Assembly: GCA_016288815.1 (NCBI GenBank)
Contig: JAEELF010000039.1
Span: forward strand, 1-37,931
From: Ruminococcus sp.
GTDB lineage: Bacteria > Bacillota > Clostridia > Oscillospirales > Ruminococcaceae
Length of the DNA stretch: 37,931 nucleotides
Direction: 5' to 3'
The notes beneath the pieces are model-generated. The model was given only the letters and a program-made list of their open reading frames with translations. It ran no database searches and had not been told where the DNA came from. The position numbers were made by a program, and so were the translations under genes. Numbering within the stretch: position 1 is the stretch's first letter; each line of letters begins with the position of its first letter. This document shows positions 25,363 to 33,148 of the stretch, in pieces.

Positions 25363-26262
25363 ATGTCGTGGAGCAGTGTATATAATACGATAATTGATTT
25401 TCGCGACGCTTTCCTGAGCATACTGAGTACGCTTGAGCTTATCGACCTGATAGACATGGCTCTGCTCGCCTACATAATCTACCTGCTGCTGAAGCTGATA
25501 CGCGAGACCCGTGCAGGTCAGCTCATCAAGGGGATATTGCTCCTTGTCGCGGGTTACTTCATCAGCCGCGTGCTCAGACTCAAGGTAATAAAGTATATCC
25601 TCGAGAAGGCGCTCGGCGTCGGACTCATCGCCATGCTGGTGCTTTTCCAGCCGGAGCTCCGCCGCGCGCTCGAGAAGTTCGGACGTACCCGTCTCGGCGT
25701 CAAGATATTCGGCATAGGCTCTATGTCGGACGACATCGCCGCGAAGTGGGACACCGCCATAGACGCTGTCTGCGACTCCTGCGTCGAGCTCTCCGCGAGC
25801 TGCACGGGCGCACTGATAGTCTGCGAGAGGCAGGTACGCCTCGGCGAACAGATAGAAACAGGCACGATACTCAATGCAGTCCCCAGCAAGGAGGTCTTCG
25901 GCAACATCTTCTACCCCAAGACCCCGCTCCATGACGGCGCAGTCATCATGAGGGACGGCATGATACTTGCGGCAGCGTGCTTCCTTCCGAAGCCGCAGAA
26001 CGACGCCGCTATAAACAAGAAGCTCGGCTCGCGCCACAGAGCCGCTATCGGAATGAGCGAGAACTCAGACGCGGTAGTGATAGTCGTCTCCGAGGAGACA
26101 GGACAGATCTCCGTGGCGATGAACGGCAGCCTCACAAGGGATTTCACCCGCGAAAAGCTCAGCGAGCTCCTGCACACGGAGATTTTCTACGAGGATCAGA
26201 CCGCAGGAAAGTCGCCCCGAAAGACCTTTTCCTCACTGTTTGAAAGGAGGAAAAAGAAATGA
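25363..26262 (+). CDS. cdaA: Diadenylate cyclase CdaA
   Basis: 299 residues. Condenses two ATP into the second messenger cyclic di-AMP at the membrane. Three hydrophobic helices in residues 25-100, then the DAC domain with the catalytic DGA at 191-193 and RHR at 224-226. ATG with GAAAGGA upstream; its stop overlaps the cdaR start (ATGA). In most Firmicutes glmM follows cdaR; here it does not, the operon ends after cdaR. Confidence 0.95.
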   Translation: MSWSSVYNTIIDFRDAFLSILSTLELIDLIDMALLAYIIYLLLKLIRETRAGQLIKGILLLVAGYFISRVLRLKVIKYILEKALGVGLIAMLVLFQPELRRALEKFGRTRLGVKIFGIGSMSDDIAAKWDTAIDAVCDSCVELSASCTGALIVCERQVRLGEQIETGTILNAVPSKEVFGNIFYPKTPLHDGAVIMRDGMILAAACFLPKPQNDAAINKKLGSRHRAAIGMSENSDAVVIVVSEETGQISVAMNGSLTRDFTREKLSELLHTEIFYEDQTAGKSPRKTFSSLFERRKKK

Positions 26263-27572
26263 GCGTATTCAAGAGATTCCGCTCCGCGTTCCGCAAGGGG
26301 AGCCAGTCTAACCTTTCGCTCGCGGTCTATGCGATATTCCTTGCATTCATAACTTGGTTCATCGTCTCGATGACGCTGTATCCGTCGGCTCCGAAGACGA
26401 TCGATCATGTGGATGTATCCATCGACCTGACAGGCACCTCCGCCGCAGACAGCGGACTGAGCGTGATCTCCTGCGACGTCAAGGAGGTCAGCGTGCGGCT
26501 GCTCGGAAGCCGTACCCAGGTCGGAAGCATAAACAACGGCAACCTCGTTGCATACATCGACGCCTCAGGTGTCACCACTGCCGGAAACAAGACCCTCGAG
26601 ATAAAGGTCCGCAGCACGACCGGCATAGAGTACACGGTCGAGTCGATAACCCCTGCGAGTGCGAAGGTCGTCTTCGATAAGTACGAGACCCGCACCTTCG
26701 CGGTCACCCCGAAGATACCGAAAGTTTCCTTCGCGGAGAACAAGACCATAAACTACGACGAGTTCACCTGTGAGCCCAGCGAGGTCAATATCACAGGACC
26801 CTCCGCGCAGCTCAGCAAGATATCCGACGTCTACGCAGTGTCCGACAAGGAGATGACGCTCGATTCCTCGTATTCGCTCACCAGCGACGAGATACAGCTC
26901 TACACCAGCGACGGCACGCTCATCGACCAGTCGGGTCTCGAATTCAGCAACACCAGCTTTGTCATCGACATACCCGTCCTCACGCAGAAGACCGTCGGGC
27001 TGAACGTCCAGATAGTCGCACCGTCGTACTTCGACAAGGACAGCGTGAAGTTCAATATGTCGGCGGAGTCGATAACCATAGCCTCGAAGAACAGCTCGTC
27101 CGAGATGCCGGATACGCTCGACATCGGCAAGATCGAGCTCAGCCAGCTTTCGCTCGACTTCTCGCAGACCTTCTACCTCAGCGATATCCTCGAACAGAAC
27201 GACTGCATGAATATGTCGAACCTCGAGTCGGTGACGGTCTCGCTCGATAACTCCGAGCTCGCGACCAAGCGTATAACCCTCGACGGCAGCCGCTTCACCA
27301 TCAGCAACGCTCCCGCCGGGAACTATGAGTACACCGTCATCACGCAGAACCTTCCCGTGGACATAGTCGCACCGGCGGACATCATCGACGATATCACGGC
27401 GAACGACTTCATCGCGGATATCAACCTGCTGAACGCGGATATATCCGGAGAGCAGTTCACCTACCCGATAACGATAACCTCCACGAATTACGACAACGTA
27501 TGGGCAGTGAAGAACATCAACGTCACAGTCCAGCGTACCGAGAAGGAGCAGCCCACGACCACAGCTGGTTAA
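26259..27572 (+). CDS. cdaR: CdaR, YbbR-domain regulator of CdaA
   Basis: 437 residues. Extracytoplasmic partner that modulates CdaA. One N-terminal membrane helix (about 22-40) is followed by repeated beta-rich YbbR domains, seen as repeats of the type TVKVVxSxxPxxVxV, for example VSVRLLGSRTQVGSI, TPASAKVVFDKYETR and SEVNITGPSAQLSKI. The tail ends in Thr-rich TTTAG. Coupled to cdaA by a four-base overlap, and followed by a strong terminator. Confidence 0.92.
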   Translation: MSVFKRFRSAFRKGSQSNLSLAVYAIFLAFITWFIVSMTLYPSAPKTIDHVDVSIDLTGTSAADSGLSVISCDVKEVSVRLLGSRTQVGSINNGNLVAYIDASGVTTAGNKTLEIKVRSTTGIEYTVESITPASAKVVFDKYETRTFAVTPKIPKVSFAENKTINYDEFTCEPSEVNITGPSAQLSKISDVYAVSDKEMTLDSSYSLTSDEIQLYTSDGTLIDQSGLEFSNTSFVIDIPVLTQKTVGLNVQIVAPSYFDKDSVKFNMSAESITIASKNSSSEMPDTLDIGKIELSQLSLDFSQTFYLSDILEQNDCMNMSNLESVTVSLDNSELATKRITLDGSRFTISNAPAGNYEYTVITQNLPVDIVAPADIIDDITANDFIADINLLNADISGEQFTYPITITSTNYDNVWAVKNINVTVQRTEKEQPTTTAG

Positions 27573-27581
27573 TGAAATGAC

Positions 27582-27616
27582 CCGCCGGGTGCCGCAGAGC
27601 ACCCGGCGGTGTTTTG
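27582..27616 (+). terminator. Intrinsic terminator after cdaR
   Basis: Perfect 11-bp stem CCGCCGGGTGC / GCACCCGGCGG with loop CGCAGA, followed by TGTTTTGTTT. Confidence 0.88.
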
Positions 27617-27634
27617 TTTGGGCTGCCTGCATAT

Positions 27635-27763
27635 TAAAAGGGCGCGGGGAGCCGGCAGGCTCCCCGCTATCTATATCATAACAGCCGTCCGGAATACGCC
27701 CTGTGCCCCGAAGCGATCCATGGGCGTTAGCCACCCCGGGACGGCGCATAGCATTTTGCCGTT
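27635..27763 (-). ncRNA. Candidate small structured RNA on the minus strand
   Basis: In the cdaR-GH26 gap there is no credible protein gene, but the minus strand has all parts of a small RNA gene: a promoter (TTGCCT 27797-27792, 16-base spacer, TAAAAT 27775-27770); nested stems GCCGTCC/GGACGGC (27745-27739 with 27690-27684) enclosing ACGCCC/GGGCGT; then a perfect 10-bp hairpin GCGGGGAGCC/GGCTCCCCGC (27667-27644) followed by GCCCTTTTAAT, which reads as an intrinsic terminator only on the minus strand. Predicted length is about 130 bases. I compared it by memory with SRP RNA, tmRNA, RNase P and the common riboswitch cores and saw no match. 6S RNA, weakly conserved in sequence, is not excluded. 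Confidence 0.5.
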
Positions 27764-27769
27764 TACTTT

Positions 27770-27797
27770 ATTTTATGCAGGAATCGGCAAAAGGCAA
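27770..27797 (-). promoter_or_regulatory. Candidate promoter of the small RNA
   Basis: Minus strand TTGCCT, 16-base spacer, TAAAAT; predicted start near 27763. Confidence 0.45.
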
Positions 27798-27887
27798 CAA
27801 GAAATTTCCGGAAACGCTCCCTCCTTAAATATTCTATGATTTAAGCAAAATTTAAGCCATTTTTCATTATTATGTCAAAAACCGGGG

Positions 27888-27918
27888 ACTTTGATTTGTC
27901 TGAATGACCAAAGTTTTT
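27888..27918 (+). terminator. Possible weak terminator upstream of the GH26 promoter
   Basis: ACTTTG (27888-27893) pairs with CAAAGT (27909-27914), with inner GTC/GAC, and is followed by TTTTTC. It would insulate the GH26 promoter. The surrounding 27800-27947 is AT-rich and holds nothing else I can name. Confidence 0.35.
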
Positions 27919-27947
27919 CTTCAATTGTAAACAATTATAGAAACTTC

Positions 27948-27976
27948 TTGATTTTTCCTTAAACGGAATGTATAAT
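27948..27976 (+). promoter_or_regulatory. Sigma-A promoter of the GH26 mannanase gene
   Basis: TTGATT (27948-27953), 17-base spacer, TATAAT (27971-27976), about 35 bases before the start codon. Confidence 0.83.
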
Positions 27977-28012
27977 TAAAGTACAATATTATCTTTGGAG
28001 GGATATCATATC

Positions 28013-30277
28013 ATGTATTCTAAGATCTTACGCAAGGCGGGTGCAGCCGCTTTAGCGGCGGCGATGGCGCTGAACACCGCGCTCGTAAGCTCTGTCACCG
28101 TCACGGCGGCAGACGCTGACAAGTACGAGTTCGAGGACGCGACTGTCACCGGCGCAACTGCTGTCGATACCGACTCCTCAGCGAGCGGCGGGAGCATTCT
28201 CTACATGAAGGACGACGGAACGATCGAGATGATCTTCACCGTCGAGTCCGCAGGCATCTACGACCTCACTATCTACGCTCACGGCGTGGGCGGCTCAAAG
28301 CAGCAGAATTTCTACATCAACGGCGCATCTCAGGGTAGCCTCTCTATCCCGAAGAGCGACAGCTACGAGCCTATCAAGTCGTCCGTAAAGCTCGCTGCAG
28401 GCGAGAACACGCTCAAGATCACTTCCTCATGGGGCTGGACAATGTTCGATTACTTCACTGTTGAATCCGCCGTGCTGCCCGACATCAAGGCGTCGGAGAC
28501 CACTCCCTGCGACCCCGAAGCAACCGCTGAGGCGGCAAGCCTTATGGACTACCTCGCAGAGATGTACGGTAACCACATCATCTCCGGTCAGCAGGAGATC
28601 TACAACTACGGTCCCCACGGACTTGAGCAGGAGTTCGAGTACCTCAAGGAGAAAACCGGACACTACCCGGCAATCAGAGGCTTCGACTACGGCAACTTCT
28701 GCTGCCCTGCATTCGGCAGCGACGACGGCTCCACGGAGCGCGTCATCTCGTGGGTAAAGGACAAGGGCGGTATCGCAACTGCTTCCTTCCACATCAACGT
28801 CCCCAACGATATCGACAGCTACACCATCGGCGACCGTATCGACTGGGCACAGACCTCCTACACAGCCAAGGACAATAACTTCTCGCCCTCAAATGCATAT
28901 ACCGAGGGCACAAAGGAATACGAGTACTACCGTCAGTCGCTCACGACTCTCGCCGCTGAGTTCAAGAAGCTCGAGGCTGAGGGCATACCGGTCATCTGGA
29001 GACCTCTCCACGAGGCAGAAGGAGGCGGCGGTGAGACCGGCTCATGGTTCTGGTGGGGCAAGGAAGGCTCCGCTGTCTACAAGCAGCTCTGGATCTACAC
29101 CTACAAGACCCTGACAGAGGACTTCGACTGCCACAACCTCATCTGGGAGTGGAACAGCTATAACTTCGATACCTCCGCAAACTGGTACCCCGGCGACGAG
29201 TACGTTGACATCATCGGCTACGATAAGTACAACTGCACAGACTGGTCTACAGGCTCCGCTGTGCTCCAGCACAACGACAGCTCTATCGCCTCGACATTCT
29301 ACGGCATAATGGAGCGCTACAACAGCGCCAAGATGGTCTCCATGGCAGAGAACGACTGCTTCTCCACAGTCTCCAACCTCACCGAGGACAAGGCTGGCTG
29401 GCTCTACTTCTGCACATGGTACGACGGCGGCAGCGACAATAACAACTTCCTCACGAACCCCGTATTCAATACCCTCGAGGACACTATCGAGATGTACCAG
29501 AGCGACTACTGCATCACTCTCGATGAGCTCCCGGCAGACCTCTACACACGCAACGTTGACACTACTGCAACAACAAGACAGACAACTGTCACGACTACAG
29601 CAGACCCCACAACGACCACAACTACAGCGGCTTTTGTGTTCGATGTAGTGAAGAAGAGCGTAACGCTCCCCGCAGGCGACAAGACCGGCTATACGCTTGA
29701 GTTCACTGTCGAGGGCGCTCCCGGCGCATCTATCGGCGGTGCGCTCGGCTACGGAACGACCGCTGCCGACTGGACGAACGTCGAGTGGAGCGGCAACGCT
29801 GACGCAGACGGCACACTCACATACACGATCGAGCTTGACGAAGTACCCGCAGATTTCACATCTGCCGAGCTCCAGATCTGGTGGTCCAACGTATGGGACG
29901 CTGTGAACGAGGTCGGCATCGACCAGCCCTGCGAGATCGTGGAGTGCAAGGTAAGCAGCGCAGCGGCTACGACGACTGAGTCCTCCGTAACGACTACCAC
30001 CACAACAACATCAGCCGTTTCCGGCAAGTATCTCGCCGGCGACGCGAACGAGAGCGGCGAGGTCAACATGGCAGACGCAGTCGCGATCATGAGAAGTCAG
30101 GCAGACCCGGACAACTATTCGCTCACAGCACAGGGCAAGATAAACGCAGACGTCATCGGCAACGACGGCGTGACCAACAACGACGCGCTCGCGATACAGC
30201 AGTACGAGGCTGGTATCTACACCGAGCTTCCCGTTGAGGCAGCAGAGCGCCCCGTTGAAACAGCAGTTTCAGCATAA
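28013..30277 (+). CDS. Secreted cellulosomal GH26 beta-mannanase with CBM35-like module and dockerin
   Basis: 754 residues. Hydrolyses beta-1,4-mannan outside the cell. Order: signal peptide (about 1-32, cleavage near TVTA/ADA); a CBM35-like beta-sandwich (about 38-155); GH26 catalytic domain (about 170-510) with the probable acid/base Glu334 in WRPLHEAE and nucleophile Glu446 in MAENDC; a Thr linker; a further beta-rich domain (540-648) I cannot assign with certainty, Trp-rich (DWTNVEW, IWWSNVW) and probably carbohydrate-binding; a second Thr linker; dockerin (673-740) with calcium loops DANESGEVNMAD and DVIGNDGVTNND. ATG 28013 has GGAGGG eight bases upstream; a TTG at 27995 overlaps that site. 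Monocistronic. Confidence 0.93.
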   Translation: MYSKILRKAGAAALAAAMALNTALVSSVTVTAADADKYEFEDATVTGATAVDTDSSASGGSILYMKDDGTIEMIFTVESAGIYDLTIYAHGVGGSKQQNFYINGASQGSLSIPKSDSYEPIKSSVKLAAGENTLKITSSWGWTMFDYFTVESAVLPDIKASETTPCDPEATAEAASLMDYLAEMYGNHIISGQQEIYNYGPHGLEQEFEYLKEKTGHYPAIRGFDYGNFCCPAFGSDDGSTERVISWVKDKGGIATASFHINVPNDIDSYTIGDRIDWAQTSYTAKDNNFSPSNAYTEGTKEYEYYRQSLTTLAAEFKKLEAEGIPVIWRPLHEAEGGGGETGSWFWWGKEGSAVYKQLWIYTYKTLTEDFDCHNLIWEWNSYNFDTSANWYPGDEYVDIIGYDKYNCTDWSTGSAVLQHNDSSIASTFYGIMERYNSAKMVSMAENDCFSTVSNLTEDKAGWLYFCTWYDGGSDNNNFLTNPVFNTLEDTIEMYQSDYCITLDELPADLYTRNVDTTATTRQTTVTTTADPTTTTTTAAFVFDVVKKSVTLPAGDKTGYTLEFTVEGAPGASIGGALGYGTTAADWTNVEWSGNADADGTLTYTIELDEVPADFTSAELQIWWSNVWDAVNEVGIDQPCEIVECKVSSAAATTTESSVTTTTTTTSAVSGKYLAGDANESGEVNMADAVAIMRSQADPDNYSLTAQGKINADVIGNDGVTNNDALAIQQYEAGIYTELPVEAAERPVETAVSA

Positions 30278-30284
30278 CAGCACA

Positions 30285-30314
30285 AAAGCTCCCCGACCGG
30301 GGAGCTTTCCTTTT
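30285..30314 (+). terminator. Intrinsic terminator after the GH26 gene
   Basis: Perfect 10-bp stem AAAGCTCCCC / GGGGAGCTTT, loop GACC, then CCTTTT. Confidence 0.88.
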
Positions 30315-30365
30315 GCCGGAACGTCCCGGCGAAAGCTCCGCCGCAGGTTAATTACATAAAAATCC

Positions 30366-30394
30366 TTGACAACCGGCGGAAAATGATGTATATT
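30366..30394 (+). promoter_or_regulatory. Sigma-A promoter of the GH9-CBM3c gene
   Basis: TTGACA (30366-30371), 17-base spacer, TATATT (30389-30394). Confidence 0.84.
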
Positions 30395-30452
30395 TAAGGT
30401 GTATACGTATGGCGGGAGGGTCATGCGAAATTTTACGAGAGGGGAAATCAAT

Positions 30453-32867
30453 ATGCTATTAAGAAAAATCACCGCAGCAGCTTCAGCACTGGCTGTAACG
30501 GCGGGCATTGCAGCTTATATGCCTGCGCAGAATGCGGGCGACGCCGTAACTGCGTCTGCCGCATCGGGCTACAACTACGCTGAGGCACTGCAAAAGTCCA
30601 TGTTCTTCTACGAGGTACAGCAGGCAGGCAAGCTGCCGGACTGGAACGAGGTATCGTGGCGCGGCGACTCCATGCTCAAGGAGGACGGCACCGACGCTGA
30701 CGTTATCCCGGGCGGCTGGTTCGACGCCGGCGACCACCTCAAGTTCACGCTCACCAACGCCTACACCGCATCGGTACTGGCTTGGGGCGTTATCCAGTAC
30801 AAGGACGCTGTAAAGGACGCCGGTCTCTACGACATCTACCTCAAGAACCTCCAGTGGGGACTTGATTACGTTGCTGCCTGTGACCTCGGCGACAAGGTCA
30901 TCGGTACTATCGGCGATGACGCTTTCGACCATGTATGGTACGGCAGCCCTGAGGTGTACATCAGAAAGTATAACCTCAAGACCGGCACCGAGGACAGACC
31001 CTACGACGAGATAACCTGCTGCACGACCGTTGCTGAAATGGCTGCGGCTCTGGCTGGCGGATATATCGTATTCAAGGAAGAGGATCCCGCACTCGCTGCA
31101 AACTACCTCGCGCACGCCGAGAGCCTGTTCAAGCTCGCTAACGACGTCTACGCCCAGAAGGGTGCGGACGCTGACGATGACCAGGGCATTCAGTCGAAGT
31201 ACTACAACACCAAGAACAACAGCGGCACCGACAACTTCATCGACGAGCTGTTCTACGCAGCAAACTGGATGTACATGGCTACCGGCGATCAGGCATACCT
31301 CGACAAGTGCGAGAGCGACTATATCCCGCTCTATCCGCTTGAGAGCCAGTCCACCGAGAAGAAGTTCACATGGGGCTTCTGCTGGGACGACACAACGCAG
31401 GCTGCGGCTCTGCTCTATGCAATAAACACAGGCAAGCAGGAGTGGATAGACCACGTTGCTCATCATCTCGAATTCTGGATGAACGGCTACGGCGGAAAGT
31501 CTATCACGCAGACTCCCGACGGTCTCCCGATACTCAATTCGTGGGGCTCGCTGAGATATACCTCGAATACAGCATGGCTCGCAAAGGTAGCAGCCGATAC
31601 GATCTTCAAGAACGACTCCGCTTCTGCTGAGAAGTATGATACATGGGCTAAGAGGATGATGGACTACGCCTTCGGTGACAACGACATCGGACTCAGCTAT
31701 GTCATCGGCATGGGCAAGAACGCTGTAAACGTTCACCACAGAGGTGCCTCCGGTATCCACGACGACCACTGGAACGCACTCGGTACAGATAAGAGCGAGG
31801 GCGGACACTGGCAGACAGAGTACGCGCACGTTCTCTACGGCGCACTTGAGGGCGGTCCTAATTCGGATGGTTCCTTCGACGACGACAACGGCTCCTACAC
31901 GAACACCGAGGTAGCTATCGACTACAACGCAGGCTTCACAGCTTGCCTCTGCGCTATGGTAGACGACTACGGCGGAGAGATCCTCGCTGACTTCCCCGTT
32001 GCCGAGACTCCCAAGTGGGCTGAGTGGGAAATATCCGCAACTATCAACGGCAAGGGCGACAGCTACACCGAGGTCAAGGCGTGGGCGATGAACCATACCG
32101 CATGGCCGGCAAGAGTATCCGAGGACGTTGAATACCGCTACTACTTCGACGTTTCCGAGGTCATCGCAGGCGGTCTCTCCGTAGATGACATCAAGGTAAC
32201 GAGCAACTCCCAGCAGTACGGCGCAGGCGAGCAGGGCTACGCAACAGTCTCCGGTCCTTATAAATATGAGGGAGACCCCACAGGCATGACCTACTATGCT
32301 CTTATCAAGTTCGAGGACGGCAGAGCTATCATGCCGACCGGACAGAGCGAGCACCGCGACGAGGTACAGTTCCGCGTATCTATCCCGGACGCTGTTGACG
32401 GAAAGTCCACAAAGGGCGCATGGGATCCTACAAACGACTACTCATACGAGACCCTCGCATCGGGTATGTCTGACCTCAGCCTTCCTGAGGCCCTCAACGA
32501 GCACATGACCATGTACGTTGACGGTATCCTCGTATGGGGCACAGAGCCCGACGGCACAACTCCCGACCCGACACAGACCACCGCTCCTTCGAGCACGACC
32601 TCGACAACCACCACGACCACAACGAGCGGCTCTGATGAGAATAAGCTCTACGGCGACGCAAACTACAACGGCGAGGTGAATATGGCTGACGCAGTATTCA
32701 TCATGCAGTGCATGGCTAACCCCGACGAGTTCAATTTCACACCTGAGGGCAAGGATCTTGCTGACGTTTACAACCGCGGCGACGGCATCACAAACAACGA
32801 CGCACTCAGCATCCAGCGCTTTGAAGCGGGCATTGTGACAGCACTTCCTGAAAGCTATCAAAACTAA
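30453..32867 (+). CDS. Secreted cellulosomal GH9 endoglucanase with CBM3c-like module and dockerin
   Basis: 804 residues. Inverting cellulase, probably a processive endoglucanase of the GH9-CBM3c type. Signal peptide (1-36); GH9 (alpha/alpha)6 domain (about 38-510) with the base Asp91/Asp94 in WFDAGDH, His428-His429 in NVHHR, and the acid Glu486 in TNTEVAIDYNAGF; CBM3c-like module (about 520-695) which in this enzyme type feeds a cellulose chain into the active site; a Thr/Ser linker; dockerin (731-799) with loops DANYNGEVNMAD and DVYNRGDGITNND, the second one residue longer than in the GH26 gene. ATG 30453 follows GAGAGGGG; an upstream in-frame start lacks a signal peptide at its N-terminus. 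Monocistronic. Confidence 0.94.
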   Translation: MLLRKITAAASALAVTAGIAAYMPAQNAGDAVTASAASGYNYAEALQKSMFFYEVQQAGKLPDWNEVSWRGDSMLKEDGTDADVIPGGWFDAGDHLKFTLTNAYTASVLAWGVIQYKDAVKDAGLYDIYLKNLQWGLDYVAACDLGDKVIGTIGDDAFDHVWYGSPEVYIRKYNLKTGTEDRPYDEITCCTTVAEMAAALAGGYIVFKEEDPALAANYLAHAESLFKLANDVYAQKGADADDDQGIQSKYYNTKNNSGTDNFIDELFYAANWMYMATGDQAYLDKCESDYIPLYPLESQSTEKKFTWGFCWDDTTQAAALLYAINTGKQEWIDHVAHHLEFWMNGYGGKSITQTPDGLPILNSWGSLRYTSNTAWLAKVAADTIFKNDSASAEKYDTWAKRMMDYAFGDNDIGLSYVIGMGKNAVNVHHRGASGIHDDHWNALGTDKSEGGHWQTEYAHVLYGALEGGPNSDGSFDDDNGSYTNTEVAIDYNAGFTACLCAMVDDYGGEILADFPVAETPKWAEWEISATINGKGDSYTEVKAWAMNHTAWPARVSEDVEYRYYFDVSEVIAGGLSVDDIKVTSNSQQYGAGEQGYATVSGPYKYEGDPTGMTYYALIKFEDGRAIMPTGQSEHRDEVQFRVSIPDAVDGKSTKGAWDPTNDYSYETLASGMSDLSLPEALNEHMTMYVDGILVWGTEPDGTTPDPTQTTAPSSTTSTTTTTTTSGSDENKLYGDANYNGEVNMADAVFIMQCMANPDEFNFTPEGKDLADVYNRGDGITNNDALSIQRFEAGIVTALPESYQN

Positions 32868-32881
32868 TTCATAATTTGTTC

Positions 32882-32912
32882 AAAAAGGGAGATTCGTCTC
32901 CCTTTTTATTTT
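32882..32912 (+). terminator. Intrinsic terminator after the GH9-CBM3c gene
   Basis: Perfect 11-bp stem AAAAAGGGAGA / TCTCCCTTTTT with a TTCG loop and further T-rich sequence. Confidence 0.92.
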
Positions 32913-32983
32913 TTATCTTTTTGTGAAAGTGTACAAAAGATAAGATGAGTGATTAGGAAAATACACGAATTTCCAAAAAACTA

Positions 32984-33012
32984 TTGCCTTTTGAATTAGG
33001 ATATAATATAAT
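32984..33012 (+). promoter_or_regulatory. Sigma-A promoter of the CBM4-GH9 gene
   Basis: TTGCCT (32984-32989), 17-base spacer, TATAAT (33007-33012). A second TATAAT overlaps at 33002. The leader to the start codon is about 130 bases. Confidence 0.8.
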
Positions 33013-33024
33013 TATGGAGGATAA

Positions 33025-33115
33025 GCGTAGGTTTGGTGCGTGCTGTGTGACAGCTCTTACGCTTGTTTTTCACATTCAAGGTATAACCGCAATGTTTGCA
33101 CTGGCATTGCGTTAT
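33025..33115 (+). promoter_or_regulatory. Structured 5' leader of the CBM4-GH9 gene (two hairpins)
   Basis: Hairpin 1: GCGTA/TACGC (33025-33062) enclosing GCTGT-GTG-ACAGC (33042-33054). Hairpin 2: ATAAC and GCAATG (33083-33094) pair with CATTGC and GTTAT (33105-33115), an 11-bp stem with one bulge. Neither is followed by a T tract that would make it a plain terminator. The ribosome binding site AGGGAGG lies 20 bases after hairpin 2. It may stabilise the mRNA or regulate it. Confidence 0.55.
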
Positions 33116-33148
33116 AAAATTATATTTTTTTCAGGGAGGGTACTAAAA

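Noticed and set aside
27609-27839. Short plus-strand frame over the candidate small RNA
   Set aside because: No ribosome binding site, odd composition, and it runs through strong hairpins; an RNA gene explains the region better.
30483-32354. 623-codon open frame opposite the GH9-CBM3c gene
   Set aside because: Pure antisense shadow over a catalytic domain with intact active site; Val-rich product without recognisable fold.
32984-33148. 55-codon N-terminal extension of the CBM4-GH9 protein
   Set aside because: It begins in the -35 box and would hide the signal peptide; ATG 33149 has AGGGAGG upstream.
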